From: Stenotrophomonas sp. 364
GTDB taxonomy: Bacteria; Pseudomonadota; Gammaproteobacteria; Xanthomonadales; Xanthomonadaceae
Reading direction: 5' to 3'
Assembly: GCF_009832905.1 (NCBI RefSeq)
Contig: NZ_CP047135.1
Coordinates: 2,148,001-2,212,000 of the forward strand
Length of the DNA: 64,000 nucleotides
Shown: piece by piece, positions 1-8,856 of the stretch
Layout: the number at the start of each line of letters is the position of its first letter
Numbering within the stretch: position 1 is the first letter of the stretch
Program-made: the position numbers and the translations under genes
The notes under the pieces: model-generated
What the model saw: the letters and a program-made list of their open reading frames with translations, nothing else
Told to the model about the DNA's origin: nothing
Database searches by the model: none

Positions 1-1369
1 TGCCGCCCCATTCGCTTTCGTACTTGGCGATCATCCGGCTCATGGCCTGGGCCATCAGCGGCTGTTCCATCGCCGTGCGCAGCTCGGCCTTGGACAGGTA
101 GCCGCTCTTGTCGGTGTCCAGCTGCTCATAGAGCTTCTTGACCAGCGCGCTCTGGTCGACCTTGTCGGCGCGCATCTTGTAGTCGGTGACCTCATCTGCG
201 CGCAGCGCGCCCATGTTCACCAGCGAGGCCGACAGCATGTCCACCGGCTGGATCTGGCCCTCTTCCACCCAATCGAAGCCCGGCCACGCCCACGGCGACT
301 GCCAGCCGACCTTCGGCATGCCGCTTTCGCAGACCCAGCCGACGTGGATCTTGCCAGCATTCTGGCTGCGCACCGATACACGCCACCACGGCTTGCCATC
401 GGCGTCGACAACGCGGTCTGCCGGCGGGTTCTTCTCCAGCTCGGCGCGGGTCATCACGCGGGCAAAGGCGGCTTCACCACCGGCATCGGGGCCATCCAGC
501 CGCAACGGGAACTTCTTCCACACTTTCATGCCGTCGGCACCGCACGACACCAGCGCCGCACGCTCCACCCACACCGCGTCACCCTGCGGCATGCGCATCT
601 CGCGCCGCTTGTAGTTCAGCTTCTTGGCCAGCTTTTCGTCCAGGGTGCGGTCGGTATCGGCCGGGCCGACGAACCAGCCGGTCCATTCGGCGTCGGGCGC
701 CTTGGCGTAGCGCTTGCTCTTGGATGAGTAGGCGCCCAATGCCTCGCGGTCCATCACCACCAGGCCCGCCTTCTGGATCTTCGCCCACGGACCAATCGCG
801 CCGTCCTTGCCCTGCACAAGTCGCGTATCGGCCGGCCAGGTGGTGTCGTGCGGCACCGGCAGCTTGAGCTTGGCCCCCTTGTCGATCAGGAACAGCGAGC
901 CGGTGTTGGGCGGCAGCAGCGACGCATACTTGCGCGCCGTCTTGACGAACACCGGCAGGTCATTACCGGCAAAGGTCTCGATGTGCACCATCTGTCGCCA
1001 GCCACGCTTGGCGCGCGGCTGGGCATCCACGTACTGCTGGTACTCGCCCACGTGGCCGAGCAGCGCACCGGCACTGACCGGAATGGGCTTCTCCGGAATC
1101 ACCACCTGGTCCAGCGTAAGCGGCGCCTTGGGGCCGGGGTCCAGCTCGGACAGGAACACCCAGCCCTGCGCGGCCGCCGGATCCACCGCCTCACCCGGAC
1201 GCACCGGCGCGATCTCACCTTCCAGGATGCGGTCGATCTGCGCCCACTTGTCGCCGCGGTTCTTCACCGTGATGCGGGCATCACGCGGCAGCAGCCCGAT
1301 GCGGGCGCTCTTGCCGCTGGCCTCCTTGCGGATGTTCAGGCCGATGATCGGCGCGGCGGCGTCACTCAT
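1..1369 (-). CDS. Putative T6SS peptidoglycan-directed effector with SH3-like start and EF-hand (3' end outside window)
   Basis: About 456 codons are visible before the window ends, so the C-terminus is missing. The start ATG overlaps the stop of the upstream lysozyme/M23 gene by 8 bp, which suggests translational coupling. Residues about 9-50 read as a bacterial SH3-like fold (GLNIRKEASGKSARIGLLPR, then a W-x-x-I segment), a fold often used to bind cell wall. A canonical EF-hand loop lies at 418-429 (D418, D420, S422, G423, L425, E429), so calcium binding is likely. The visible end reads ESEWGG. There is no signal peptide, as expected for T6SS cargo. Position at the end of a VgrG/immunity/effector operon supports an effector role. 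The enzyme domain, if any, is beyond the edge, so activity is inferred from context only. Confidence 0.6.
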   Translation of the reverse strand, partial: MSDAAAPIIGLNIRKEASGKSARIGLLPRDARITVKNRGDKWAQIDRILEGEIAPVRPGEAVDPAAAQGWVFLSELDPGPKAPLTLDQVVIPEKPIPVSAGALLGHVGEYQQYVDAQPRAKRGWRQMVHIETFAGNDLPVFVKTARKYASLLPPNTGSLFLIDKGAKLKLPVPHDTTWPADTRLVQGKDGAIGPWAKIQKAGLVVMDREALGAYSSKSKRYAKAPDAEWTGWFVGPADTDRTLDEKLAKKLNYKRREMRMPQGDAVWVERAALVSCGADGMKVWKKFPLRLDGPDAGGEAAFARVMTRAELEKNPPADRVVDADGKPWWRVSVRSQNAGKIHVGWVCESGMPKVGWQSPWAWPGFDWVEEGQIQPVDMLSASLVNMGALRADEVTDYKMRADKVDQSALVKKLYEQLDTDKSGYLSKAELRTAMEQPLMAQAMSRMIAKYESEWGG

Positions 1370-2771
1370 GGACCAGCTCCTCGGACGTCACGTTGTCCCA
1401 TTCCTTGGTCTCGGGTGGGAAGAACCCGAGCAGTTCATTGGCTTCGCTGGAGATACCGTGGCCGCAATCGCAGCCCACCTCTTCCACCTCGGCCGGCGCT
1501 TCCGCAGCGGCCTGCACCGGGGGCGGCGGCACCTCCTGTTTGTCCTTGGCGCGCTCGCCCACGACGAACTCGTTGCTGGCATCCCAGTACGCCGGCCGGG
1601 CACGCTTGGGATTCTCTTCGTAGCCCTGGAAGTCCAGCAGGTGCATGTACAGGCTGTAGAACACCATCTGCATGCCCGGATCACGCGGCTTGGGCGCATC
1701 CGCCGTGTCCGGTTCCTTCTTTGCCGTGCCCGGCGCCGCTGCCGCCGCAGCACCGGTGGTCGCCCCTGCGGCGCCCGCGGCGGCAACACCGCCGGACGGA
1801 TTGTCGGGCGTGCAGGTCTTGGGCGCGTTCTTCTCGGCCTCGGCCTTGAACAGCGACTCGGCATTGGGCGGCAGCTCGATGCGGTGCCGCACCAGCGCGA
1901 AGCCGGACGAATACGCGGCGCTGCGCTGCACCTTCGGGAAGGTGATTTCGGGGTACTTGCGGTTCACCATGTAGGCGACGATCTCGCCATCCTTGATGCA
2001 GCGCACGCCATCGGTCTGGTTCAGCACGGTGCCGGTGCCTGCATCAAAATGGATGCCGCCATGCCACAGGCCGCTGGCGCCGATCGGGAAGAACCCGTCG
2101 TCGGCCTTGCTCAACGCGCCCTGCAGCGCCGGCAAGCCGATGTACGCGGCACCATCGAGCGCGGTGGTCTTGCCCTGCGGCGGAAACGGATACGACCAGG
2201 GCTGCTGCACCTCCACCGGCTCGCAGCAGCCCAGCGCATAGCCGGCGAACTTGGCCATGTACTTGCCCACCGAGGTACCGAAGGCGTCGGTGGCATTGAT
2301 CGCCCCGCCGGTCTTCAGGAACGCCATCACCGCCGGGGTCTTGTATTTGCCGTCCTTGGGCGTGACCGTGCCGTAACCCTTCAGGTGGGCCGCGGCGATG
2401 ATCCCTGATTCGGTGACCAGCACTCCGCCGATGGTCTGCCCGATGTACGCGTGCGCGCCATACTTCCGGCCCATGCTGCACAGCCGCCGCACCCAGGCCT
2501 GGCCCGCCTTGTCCTGGATGGCCTCGCTGTTGCGGAACACCTGCAGGCTGGTGGCGCCGTCCTTGCCGGTCCACGTGCCGTCCCAGTCCTGGAAGAACTT
2601 GCCGTCTTTTTCGTGCTTCTTGCCGTCGTGGTTGAAGTAGCCCAGGTCCATCAGCGCGTCTTCGCCGAACTGGTACTTACCCACGTAGCCGAACTTGTTG
2701 ATGATCGACAGGTTGCCGCCGCCCTCGGAGGCGAACAACGCATTGAGGAATCCCTGCAGGTCCTTTGCCAT
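1362..2771 (-). CDS. T6SS peptidoglycan effector: lysozyme-like N-domain fused to M23-like endopeptidase
   Basis: 469 aa without a signal peptide. Residues about 1-150 resemble a soluble lytic transglycosylase/lysozyme fold: a FASEGGGN segment with a likely catalytic Glu near residue 16, followed by GYVGKYQFG. Residues about 230-390 look like a LytM/M23 metallopeptidase: WHGGIHFDAGTG near 237, a TDGVRCIKDGEIV strand, then LVRH and SLYMHL as the later zinc and catalytic histidines. The usual H-x-G-x-D signature is altered here (a His stands where the Asp is expected) and an Ala/Pro-rich insert splits the domain. The gene lies 2 bp downstream of an Ivy-like lysozyme inhibitor, which fits a toxin/immunity pair delivered by the upstream VgrG. 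Hydrolysis of both glycan and peptide bonds is inferred. Confidence 0.75.
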   Translation of the reverse strand: MAKDLQGFLNALFASEGGGNLSIINKFGYVGKYQFGEDALMDLGYFNHDGKKHEKDGKFFQDWDGTWTGKDGATSLQVFRNSEAIQDKAGQAWVRRLCSMGRKYGAHAYIGQTIGGVLVTESGIIAAAHLKGYGTVTPKDGKYKTPAVMAFLKTGGAINATDAFGTSVGKYMAKFAGYALGCCEPVEVQQPWSYPFPPQGKTTALDGAAYIGLPALQGALSKADDGFFPIGASGLWHGGIHFDAGTGTVLNQTDGVRCIKDGEIVAYMVNRKYPEITFPKVQRSAAYSSGFALVRHRIELPPNAESLFKAEAEKNAPKTCTPDNPSGGVAAAGAAGATTGAAAAAAPGTAKKEPDTADAPKPRDPGMQMVFYSLYMHLLDFQGYEENPKRARPAYWDASNEFVVGERAKDKQEVPPPPVQAAAEAPAEVEEVGCDCGHGISSEANELLGFFPPETKEWDNVTSEELVHE

Positions 2772-2773
2772 GG

Positions 2774-3373
2774 TCAGTTCCCGGTGCAGAACGCGGTGTA
2801 GTCTTCGTCGCTGATCTGCACCGGTGCCAGCTCACTGATGCGATCCATCGCCTCGGCAGGCAGCGTACCCAGCCAATACACCTGACACTTGTCGACCAGG
2901 CGACCGGCCATGCGGCCAGTGGCCGGGTCATACAGCGCCACCAGGGTGGTCAGGTTGCACTGGTGCGCCTGGCAGGCGCGGTAGAGCCAGCGTTCGCCGG
3001 CCGCGGTCTGGATGCGCTCGCCCTGCGGCTGCGGGCCGCTGCCGATCCGCTCGCGCAGACGCGCATCGCCGAGCGACGCCGCGTCGTTCAGCATGTCGCT
3101 GAAGGCCTTGTCCACACGCGCGTCGTACTGCGGGCAGGTTTTACCGCAAACGGCATCCCCCACCAGGTTGAACAGTTCGGTGGCCAGCGGGTCGGTCGCC
3201 TCGGCGCCGGGTGCCGCAGCGGGCTCGGCTGCCGGTGTATCCACGGCCACTGCGGCCGCATCACCCTGGGCGGCGGCATCGGCCACCTGGTCTGCCGGCG
3301 GCTGTGCCTGGCAGGCGGCCAGCAGCATCGCGCCGGACAGCAGCGATGCGAGAAAAATCCTGTTCATGCTCAT
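2774..3373 (-). CDS. Ivy-like lysozyme inhibitor lipoprotein, probable immunity protein
   Basis: 199 aa. A lipoprotein signal ends in MLLAAC with Cys21 as the lipidation site, followed by an Ala-rich linker to about residue 65. The C-terminal half contains YRACQAHQCNLTTLVALYD, which matches the Ivy (inhibitor of vertebrate lysozyme) signature in which a disulfide-closed C-x-x-H-x-C loop inserts into a lysozyme active site. The start overlaps the stop of vgrG by 4 bp (ATGA) and the gene ends 2 bp before the lysozyme-like effector. The inferred role is periplasmic neutralisation of that effector's glycosidase domain. Ivy proteins also defend against host lysozyme, but the operon position favours immunity. 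Confidence 0.75.
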   Translation of the reverse strand: MSMNRIFLASLLSGAMLLAACQAQPPADQVADAAAQGDAAAVAVDTPAAEPAAAPGAEATDPLATELFNLVGDAVCGKTCPQYDARVDKAFSDMLNDAASLGDARLRERIGSGPQPQGERIQTAAGERWLYRACQAHQCNLTTLVALYDPATGRMAGRLVDKCQVYWLGTLPAEAMDRISELAPVQISDEDYTAFCTGN

Positions 3374-6153
3374 CCCGAGAATCCAATGATGCGTTGTTTC
3401 TTGAGGTCCCCATGGACCCAGCTCTTGAGCTCGGCCTGGTAATTGCTGGGACCGGTGAACGACTTCTTGCCGGCGTGCACGACGATGTTGCCCGGCGCGG
3501 TGAAGGTGATGTTGCCGCCTTCGATGGTCACGCTGGCGCCGCCGGCCGTGGCCACGTGCAGGGTCTTGCCGGCGGACAGGTCGAACTGCGACTGGGCGCT
3601 GGCCATCTTCAGCGCGGCCTGCGCCTGGATGCGCAGTTCATCCTGCTGCGCCTGCACGTCCAGCTCACCCTGCCCGGCCACCACGCTCAGCGCAGCAACC
3701 GTTGCCGCCTTGCCCTGCACCGCCGTTGCCAGCACGCCCACGCTCTGCGCGGCATGCAGACGCATCTGCCCCATCACCGCCGTTTCGCTGGCCTGCCCAC
3801 TGCCCAGCGTCAGGGTCTCGCCGATCGCCCAGCCCAGCGCCTGCCCGGCCACATGCACCACGCCGTCGGGCGCGGCCAGGCCAAGCAGTGCATCGCCGAC
3901 GTGCGGCACCTTGTTTTCACCGGCACCGCCATCACGCTCGGCGGCCTGGCCACGGGCCGGCGCGTACTCGACGCCCTCCACGGTGGTGCGCGCACTGGCC
4001 AGCAGCGCGGCCAGCGGTGCCTTGTCCTGCACCAGCCGCGAGCGGTTGGGTTGCTGCGCACCTTCATGCGCGGCCAGCTTGCTGGTCAGGTGGGTGCTGG
4101 CCGCCGTTGCGAAGGAGGTGCCCAGCGTCTGCAGCTGGGTCAGCAGCGCGACCGGCTGCGCCGCGTCGCCGGCCTTGCCCTGCGCGCCGCGCGCGTAACC
4201 GCTGAGCCACAGCCCCGAGCACGCGCGCAGCGCACCCCAGGCATCACTGCGCAGCTCAAAGCCTTCGCCGCGCAGGCTGCCGCGGAAGTTGTCGGCTTGG
4301 TGGATCAGGTGGCCCAGGTTGAGGCTGGTCATCGACTGGGTGGTCAGCAACTGCGCGCGCAACTGGGCGTCACTGTCGTCGAACAGCAGCGCGTTGTAGC
4401 CACTGCCGCCCCACTCCTTGGAGCGCACGCCCCACAGTGCACCGGGATGCCGGTGCGCATCGTCGCCGGCGGCAGCCGCGTGCCAGGCCGGGGCATGTCC
4501 GCCGGTCACATTGGCCTGCGCACTGGCGCGTGCATCGGCGGCCTGCGCATAGGCGGCGGTGTCACTGCGTGCCGCCTGGCCGGCCGGCGTCGGTGCCACG
4601 CCGGCTTCGCCGCGTCCGTTGTAGAGCGCGCCCAGCACCACCGGACGATCGATATCACCGTCGAGGAAGCCGACCAGCACCTCCTGACCGATCCGCGGCA
4701 GGAACTGGCTGCCCACGCCGGGGCCGGCATAGCGCTGGGCCACGCGCAGCCACGCACTGTCGCGCGCGGCATCGCCCTGACCGGACTGGAAATGGAACTT
4801 GACCCGGATACGCCCAGCCAGATCGGCGTGGACTTCGTGGCTGCCGGCGCCGGCAGCGCTGCCCTGCGCACCCACCACGATCGCGGTCTGGTAGCCCGGC
4901 GCCAGCGGGCGCGGGTTCAGGCGCACGCCGGTGTCATCATGCAGCACCGGCCGCCACGGCGTCGTGCGCTGGATCGCGGTGAAGGCATTGGCATAGCCCA
5001 CCGCTTCGGCGCGCTCGTGCACGGCCGGATCGACCAGATGCGCGGAAGGTGCAGCGCCCAATGCCTGCGCAAGCGACGCCCGCAGGTCCACGGGAAGATT
5101 GTTGACGCCCAGATGCCAGACGCCTGTCAGCAGCACCTCCGATGGCGCCGACGCGGGCACCTGGCCGATCCGCAGCCACTGGCCCGCACACAGCGAGCGC
5201 ACGCTGCTGCGTCCGCGCCACGCCTGGTTGCGTGCTTCGTGCGCCTCGGCCTGCAGACCCGCCAGGCGATCGCCCTCGCTGCTGTCGGCAAACGCATAGG
5301 CGCCCGCCGGGTCGTAGGCCTCGCGCGCGGACTGGCTGCCGCCGCCATTGACCGGCACCTGCGCGCCCAGCCCACTGCTGCGCTTGTAGTCACCGCTGAA
5401 GACCGTAAGCCGATTGCTGCCCAGCCGGCGCGACTGGCCCAGTGCCTGCACCGTGTCCTCGCTTTCCGTGGCGGCACTGCGATGGAAACGAACACCGCTG
5501 CTCGACGAGGTCACGTCTTCCGGCTGCGTCGCGCTGTCGGAGAAGATCACCATGCAGTGGCCTGCGGGCGCCTCGGCGTCGTTCTGCACGCGCCAGCCCA
5601 GGCCTTCCTCAGCCAGCAACCGCTGGACGAACGCCGCATCGCTTTCGCGGTACTGCACGCAGTAGCTGCGCTTGCGCTCGGCGCCGAGGAAACCGGCCAC
5701 TTCATCGCTCCACTGCCAGCGGGCGATGTCCTTGTAGCCGTCGAACACCGACGACAGGATGTCCTGCACGCTGCGCTCCTGGAACACGCGGCTGTGCCGA
5801 CCGTGCTCCAGCCACCACGTCCACGGGCGCAGGCCGATGCGGTAGCGCGCCACACCGCCATCGCTCCCGAGCAGGGTCGCATCGCTGACCAGCCCCACGC
5901 GCTCGATATCGGCACCGCTGGCGGCGCGCGTGGTCAAGGTCGCGCGCTGGCCCAGCCATGCCTCCAGATCGAGGCCGGCATCGAGCGAGAGGAAATCGAT
6001 CAGGTAATCGAAATGCGTGGACAGCGATTCCTCGCCGCTCCAACGCTCGACCACCAGGTCGCCCGCCCCCGGCAGGGCCAGACGATGCAAGCGCGGGGCA
6101 CCCGAAAGGCCCGCAACCTGTGCGAATAAAGAGTTCAACGCGTCCAATGCCAT
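3370..6153 (-). CDS. vgrG: VgrG/TssI spike protein (VgrG1)
   Basis: 927 aa, the puncturing spike on top of the Hcp tube. The N-terminal gp27-like region includes YCVQYRESDAAFVQRLLAEE. The gp5-like OB region starts near residue 447 (GRIRVKFHF) and runs to GALYNGRGEAG near 511. A DUF2345 beta-helix closes the protein with FTAPGNIVVHAGKKSFTGP near 888. It is closely similar along nearly its whole length to the VgrG at 10329-13124, but the last 20 residues differ completely and lack that protein's Cys/Ala/Gly tail. No DUF4123 adaptor gene follows; the Ivy-like gene overlaps it by 4 bp. The start chosen is the ATG at 6153; a Shine-Dalgarno is weak (GGCAGAG directly before it). Confidence 0.93.
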   Translation of the reverse strand: MALDALNSLFAQVAGLSGAPRLHRLALPGAGDLVVERWSGEESLSTHFDYLIDFLSLDAGLDLEAWLGQRATLTTRAASGADIERVGLVSDATLLGSDGGVARYRIGLRPWTWWLEHGRHSRVFQERSVQDILSSVFDGYKDIARWQWSDEVAGFLGAERKRSYCVQYRESDAAFVQRLLAEEGLGWRVQNDAEAPAGHCMVIFSDSATQPEDVTSSSSGVRFHRSAATESEDTVQALGQSRRLGSNRLTVFSGDYKRSSGLGAQVPVNGGGSQSAREAYDPAGAYAFADSSEGDRLAGLQAEAHEARNQAWRGRSSVRSLCAGQWLRIGQVPASAPSEVLLTGVWHLGVNNLPVDLRASLAQALGAAPSAHLVDPAVHERAEAVGYANAFTAIQRTTPWRPVLHDDTGVRLNPRPLAPGYQTAIVVGAQGSAAGAGSHEVHADLAGRIRVKFHFQSGQGDAARDSAWLRVAQRYAGPGVGSQFLPRIGQEVLVGFLDGDIDRPVVLGALYNGRGEAGVAPTPAGQAARSDTAAYAQAADARASAQANVTGGHAPAWHAAAAGDDAHRHPGALWGVRSKEWGGSGYNALLFDDSDAQLRAQLLTTQSMTSLNLGHLIHQADNFRGSLRGEGFELRSDAWGALRACSGLWLSGYARGAQGKAGDAAQPVALLTQLQTLGTSFATAASTHLTSKLAAHEGAQQPNRSRLVQDKAPLAALLASARTTVEGVEYAPARGQAAERDGGAGENKVPHVGDALLGLAAPDGVVHVAGQALGWAIGETLTLGSGQASETAVMGQMRLHAAQSVGVLATAVQGKAATVAALSVVAGQGELDVQAQQDELRIQAQAALKMASAQSQFDLSAGKTLHVATAGGASVTIEGGNITFTAPGNIVVHAGKKSFTGPSNYQAELKSWVHGDLKKQRIIGFSG

Positions 6154-6360
6154 CTCTGCCAGCTGTCATCCCGCGGCGCGGGACGTCCTTTCCCAACCGA
6201 GAAATGTACCAGAAGCGTCAGAAACCCAACACCGTCGCGTTGGACTCCAGGGCAATCGCGATGGTCATCACACTTTCACGCGACGTACACGACCGAAATA
6301 CGTCACTGCGCGCAGGTTGGCCAAAGGACATGCCGCTTCGCGCGGACCGTCCACTCACGC

Positions 6361-8193
6361 TTAGCCCCCCATCGCCATGCCCACCTGCTGGAATGCACCG
6401 CCAATGGATGGGACATTGCCGGGCGGCAACGTAGAGAGGCCACGGCACTCCTGTGAATCGATGCCGGCGACACTGAACACTTCGCGATAGCGTAAGTAGC
6501 CGTGCGTATTCAGCGCTGGGATATTGAGTTCCGTGTACCTGAGCATGTAGAAGCCGGCGAGGGAGTCATGGACGTAGTTGTCGAACAGAACGACGCTACA
6601 TTCTGGTACCGGCGCATGCTCCAACACCATGTCCAACAACGCCCTGGTTTCGTCGGGAAGGGTCGCATACTTGTATCCCGCCGGCGACGCGCGAGGAGAC
6701 GGCTCGAACACTGGCCGTCCGGTCCTACGCCCCTCCTCCATACGCTTATGCACTTCCTCCATTTGCTTGCGGTACAACGCCATTTCCTTCTTGCCCTGCG
6801 CAAGGGTTGCCATCAGCTTGCCAAAGTCACGCTGCGCATTACTCAGATCCACACGATCTTCTTCATCGGACTGCCTGTAGAAGGGCTGCTCCAGCATGCT
6901 CTCCGGCCCAGGCCAAAGGCGCTTCCCCTTCCACGCAACATACTGGTTGGCGTGATTGCGGATCTGCTGAGCATGCGCACCCGCTGCGACCCCGTGCCCA
7001 CCCAGCCACGCGTTGTAATCGCGAATCAACTGCGGATGGCAGCCGAAGTAATGGTCTAAAAGAGGCTTCCGACTAATTTCCTCTCGCGTCCGAAGAAGGA
7101 CGCCAGCCTTGATTGCCTCATGGTGCATGTCAATCAGGGTGATCTGGGACAGCTTGGCGGTCCCGTCAGCCTTCCCATTGACGAAGTCCTTGCCTTGACT
7201 CCCCGGCGAGTACCCTCCCCCTACGTCCGAATGCATGCCGGGATACAGCATCTCACGTCCGCCCGTGGCCAGATCCACCGGGAAATTAATGCGTTGCTCA
7301 TGCAAGGCAGCGAAATGGACACACTGACGTGCCTCGGGATGGATGCTCATCATCTCACCCGCTGCCCAGTCCCATTTACCTTTCGACACACGGCTCATGG
7401 CTGCGATGCCGACCGAGGCGACAGTATCGAAAATGCCCATGAAGTTCAGGTACAGGGGTATCCCTGCTACGTTGTAGCCGCAGCCGCTGCCCCACATCTC
7501 GGAAATTTCATACAGCCGGTGTACGAATGCCCGCGCTTGGGCGGCGCCACGAGAGAAACCGAAAACTGAAACGTTAACTGACTTCACGCGACGCTGGTGT
7601 CCCTTGACAACACTCTCAAGGCGGTTGGCCACCGCACTCAAGATGGATCTGCGTGCCACCCCTTCAAGGATGCGGGCCTCACTCATTGCCGCGACGAGCG
7701 GTTTCAGCTCATCGGGAGGCAGCAGATCCGTGGCATTCAGGTACTGATGAACAGCATTGAAGATCTGCAGAATGGCCCAGTGAATTCGGTCCGCCCCGTA
7801 CTTCGCCGCACCTCCGCCAAGGGTGTCGCCATCTTGGTTGGTATCCCCAACGTCTGAAAAAGGGGTGCCGACACCTGGGACGTAGAAATTGAAAAAGCCA
7901 TTGTCGCGGTCCTGCAGAGCGACATCGTAGAGACGGGCAACATTGCTGTGTCCGTTGCGGGCCAGTTGTGTCTGAGTACTCCGTCTCTTGCCGGTGACAA
8001 ACGTACCAGCCCACTCACGGTTGTTGCCTGTTCCATCAAAGTAGATGTTCACGTGCAACTGACCTTGGCACTCCGATCCAGTCTCACGAAGGCACGCCAA
8101 TGCACGCGCTCGGCGCTGGGCTTCCGAGCCGGTCAGGGTTCGCCGGCCCTCCTGAGGCATGGGATACGCACCGGTGGCTGTACTTGCAGTCAT
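6361..8193 (-). CDS. tle1: Tle1-like phospholipase T6SS effector (DUF2235 alpha/beta hydrolase)
   Basis: 610 aa from the ATG at 8193, which has a strong upstream AGGAGAGG; the in-frame upstream start at 8220 lacks one. HVNIYFDGTGNN at 48-59 is the typical DUF2235 opening. The nucleophile elbow GFSRGAA puts the catalytic Ser at 214, GIFDTVASVG gives a candidate Asp256, and YPGMHSDVGGGY gives His321 (with Asp323). This matches the Tle1 family of antibacterial phospholipases, which act on membrane lipids in the target periplasm. There is no signal peptide, as expected for T6SS cargo. Two DUF3304 genes sit immediately upstream, the usual immunity partners of DUF2235 effectors, with a DUF4123 adaptor and a VgrG before them. 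Confidence 0.88.
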   Translation of the reverse strand: MTASTATGAYPMPQEGRRTLTGSEAQRRARALACLRETGSECQGQLHVNIYFDGTGNNREWAGTFVTGKRRSTQTQLARNGHSNVARLYDVALQDRDNGFFNFYVPGVGTPFSDVGDTNQDGDTLGGGAAKYGADRIHWAILQIFNAVHQYLNATDLLPPDELKPLVAAMSEARILEGVARRSILSAVANRLESVVKGHQRRVKSVNVSVFGFSRGAAQARAFVHRLYEISEMWGSGCGYNVAGIPLYLNFMGIFDTVASVGIAAMSRVSKGKWDWAAGEMMSIHPEARQCVHFAALHEQRINFPVDLATGGREMLYPGMHSDVGGGYSPGSQGKDFVNGKADGTAKLSQITLIDMHHEAIKAGVLLRTREEISRKPLLDHYFGCHPQLIRDYNAWLGGHGVAAGAHAQQIRNHANQYVAWKGKRLWPGPESMLEQPFYRQSDEEDRVDLSNAQRDFGKLMATLAQGKKEMALYRKQMEEVHKRMEEGRRTGRPVFEPSPRASPAGYKYATLPDETRALLDMVLEHAPVPECSVVLFDNYVHDSLAGFYMLRYTELNIPALNTHGYLRYREVFSVAGIDSQECRGLSTLPPGNVPSIGGAFQQVGMAMGG

Positions 8194-8251
8194 GACACCC
8201 TCTCCTGCTATCAACGTCAACTCAACCCAGACAATCAGTGTCGCGCCTCAA

Positions 8252-8725
8252 TCAGCCACCCGGCGCCGGACGCAGATGCTCCCACACCGGATCCTCTCCT
8301 TCCCGCAGACCCGCTTCGGGCCCCGTCAAGGGATATTTCGGATGCCCTAGGACCATGGACGTGACAAATACTCTGACCTGCCCATTGCGGAGAAAGTGCA
8401 CCGCAAGATTGCCTATTCTCTCGTAACGGGGCACTGGAACGGTCGCCTGATGGTAGGTGGACAGGTCATTGGTCCACCGCACCTGCACGTCCATGCCCGG
8501 CTTCCATTGGTCCGGCATCAAGGCGCAGCAGACAGTGCCGCCTTCGGCGTGACTCCAGGCAGATCCACCGTTGCCACCATCAATGGTGAACTGCGGTATG
8601 TCACTGTCGGTATGGTTGTATCCGAGAATGCCAACTTCAGTAGTGGCCTCACGTGCACGACACGCTGCCAACAGCGGCACCACCAAAACGAGCACGCCCA
8701 GCAGCCAGATTGTCCTACCACGCAT
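8252..8725 (-). CDS. DUF3304 lipoprotein, probable Tle1 immunity protein (Tli, copy a)
   Basis: 157 aa. The signal peptide ends in PLLAAC with lipidated Cys22. The mature part shows the DUF3304 pattern: GYNHTDSDIPQFTIDG, a glycine-rich turn, TVCCALMPDQWKPGM with paired cysteines, then VQVRW. Such proteins commonly accompany DUF2235 phospholipases and are thought to bind and block them in the periplasm. The gene ends 58 bp before the Tle1 start and follows a paralogue at 8857-9342. Both copies are preceded by very similar leader sequence, so the pair arose by tandem duplication of a unit of about 0.6 kb. Confidence 0.82.
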   Translation of the reverse strand: MRGRTIWLLGVLVLVVPLLAACRAREATTEVGILGYNHTDSDIPQFTIDGGNGGSAWSHAEGGTVCCALMPDQWKPGMDVQVRWTNDLSTYHQATVPVPRYERIGNLAVHFLRNGQVRVFVTSMVLGHPKYPLTGPEAGLREGEDPVWEHLRPAPGG

Positions 8726-8856
8726 GATGTTCTTCCCTTGATCTTAGTGGAGTGATTGCCATTGCCCGCGCTGGCCTGCACGCACTTCGCTGAGCCGCAG
8801 CGCCCGAAAGCAAGCGACACCCATCTAACGGCATAGGTTGTGCACCGGTTGGTCCG

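Noticed and set aside
3211..6129. 972-codon plus-strand frame opposite vgrG1
   Set aside because: Same reason: antisense shadow with low-complexity composition.
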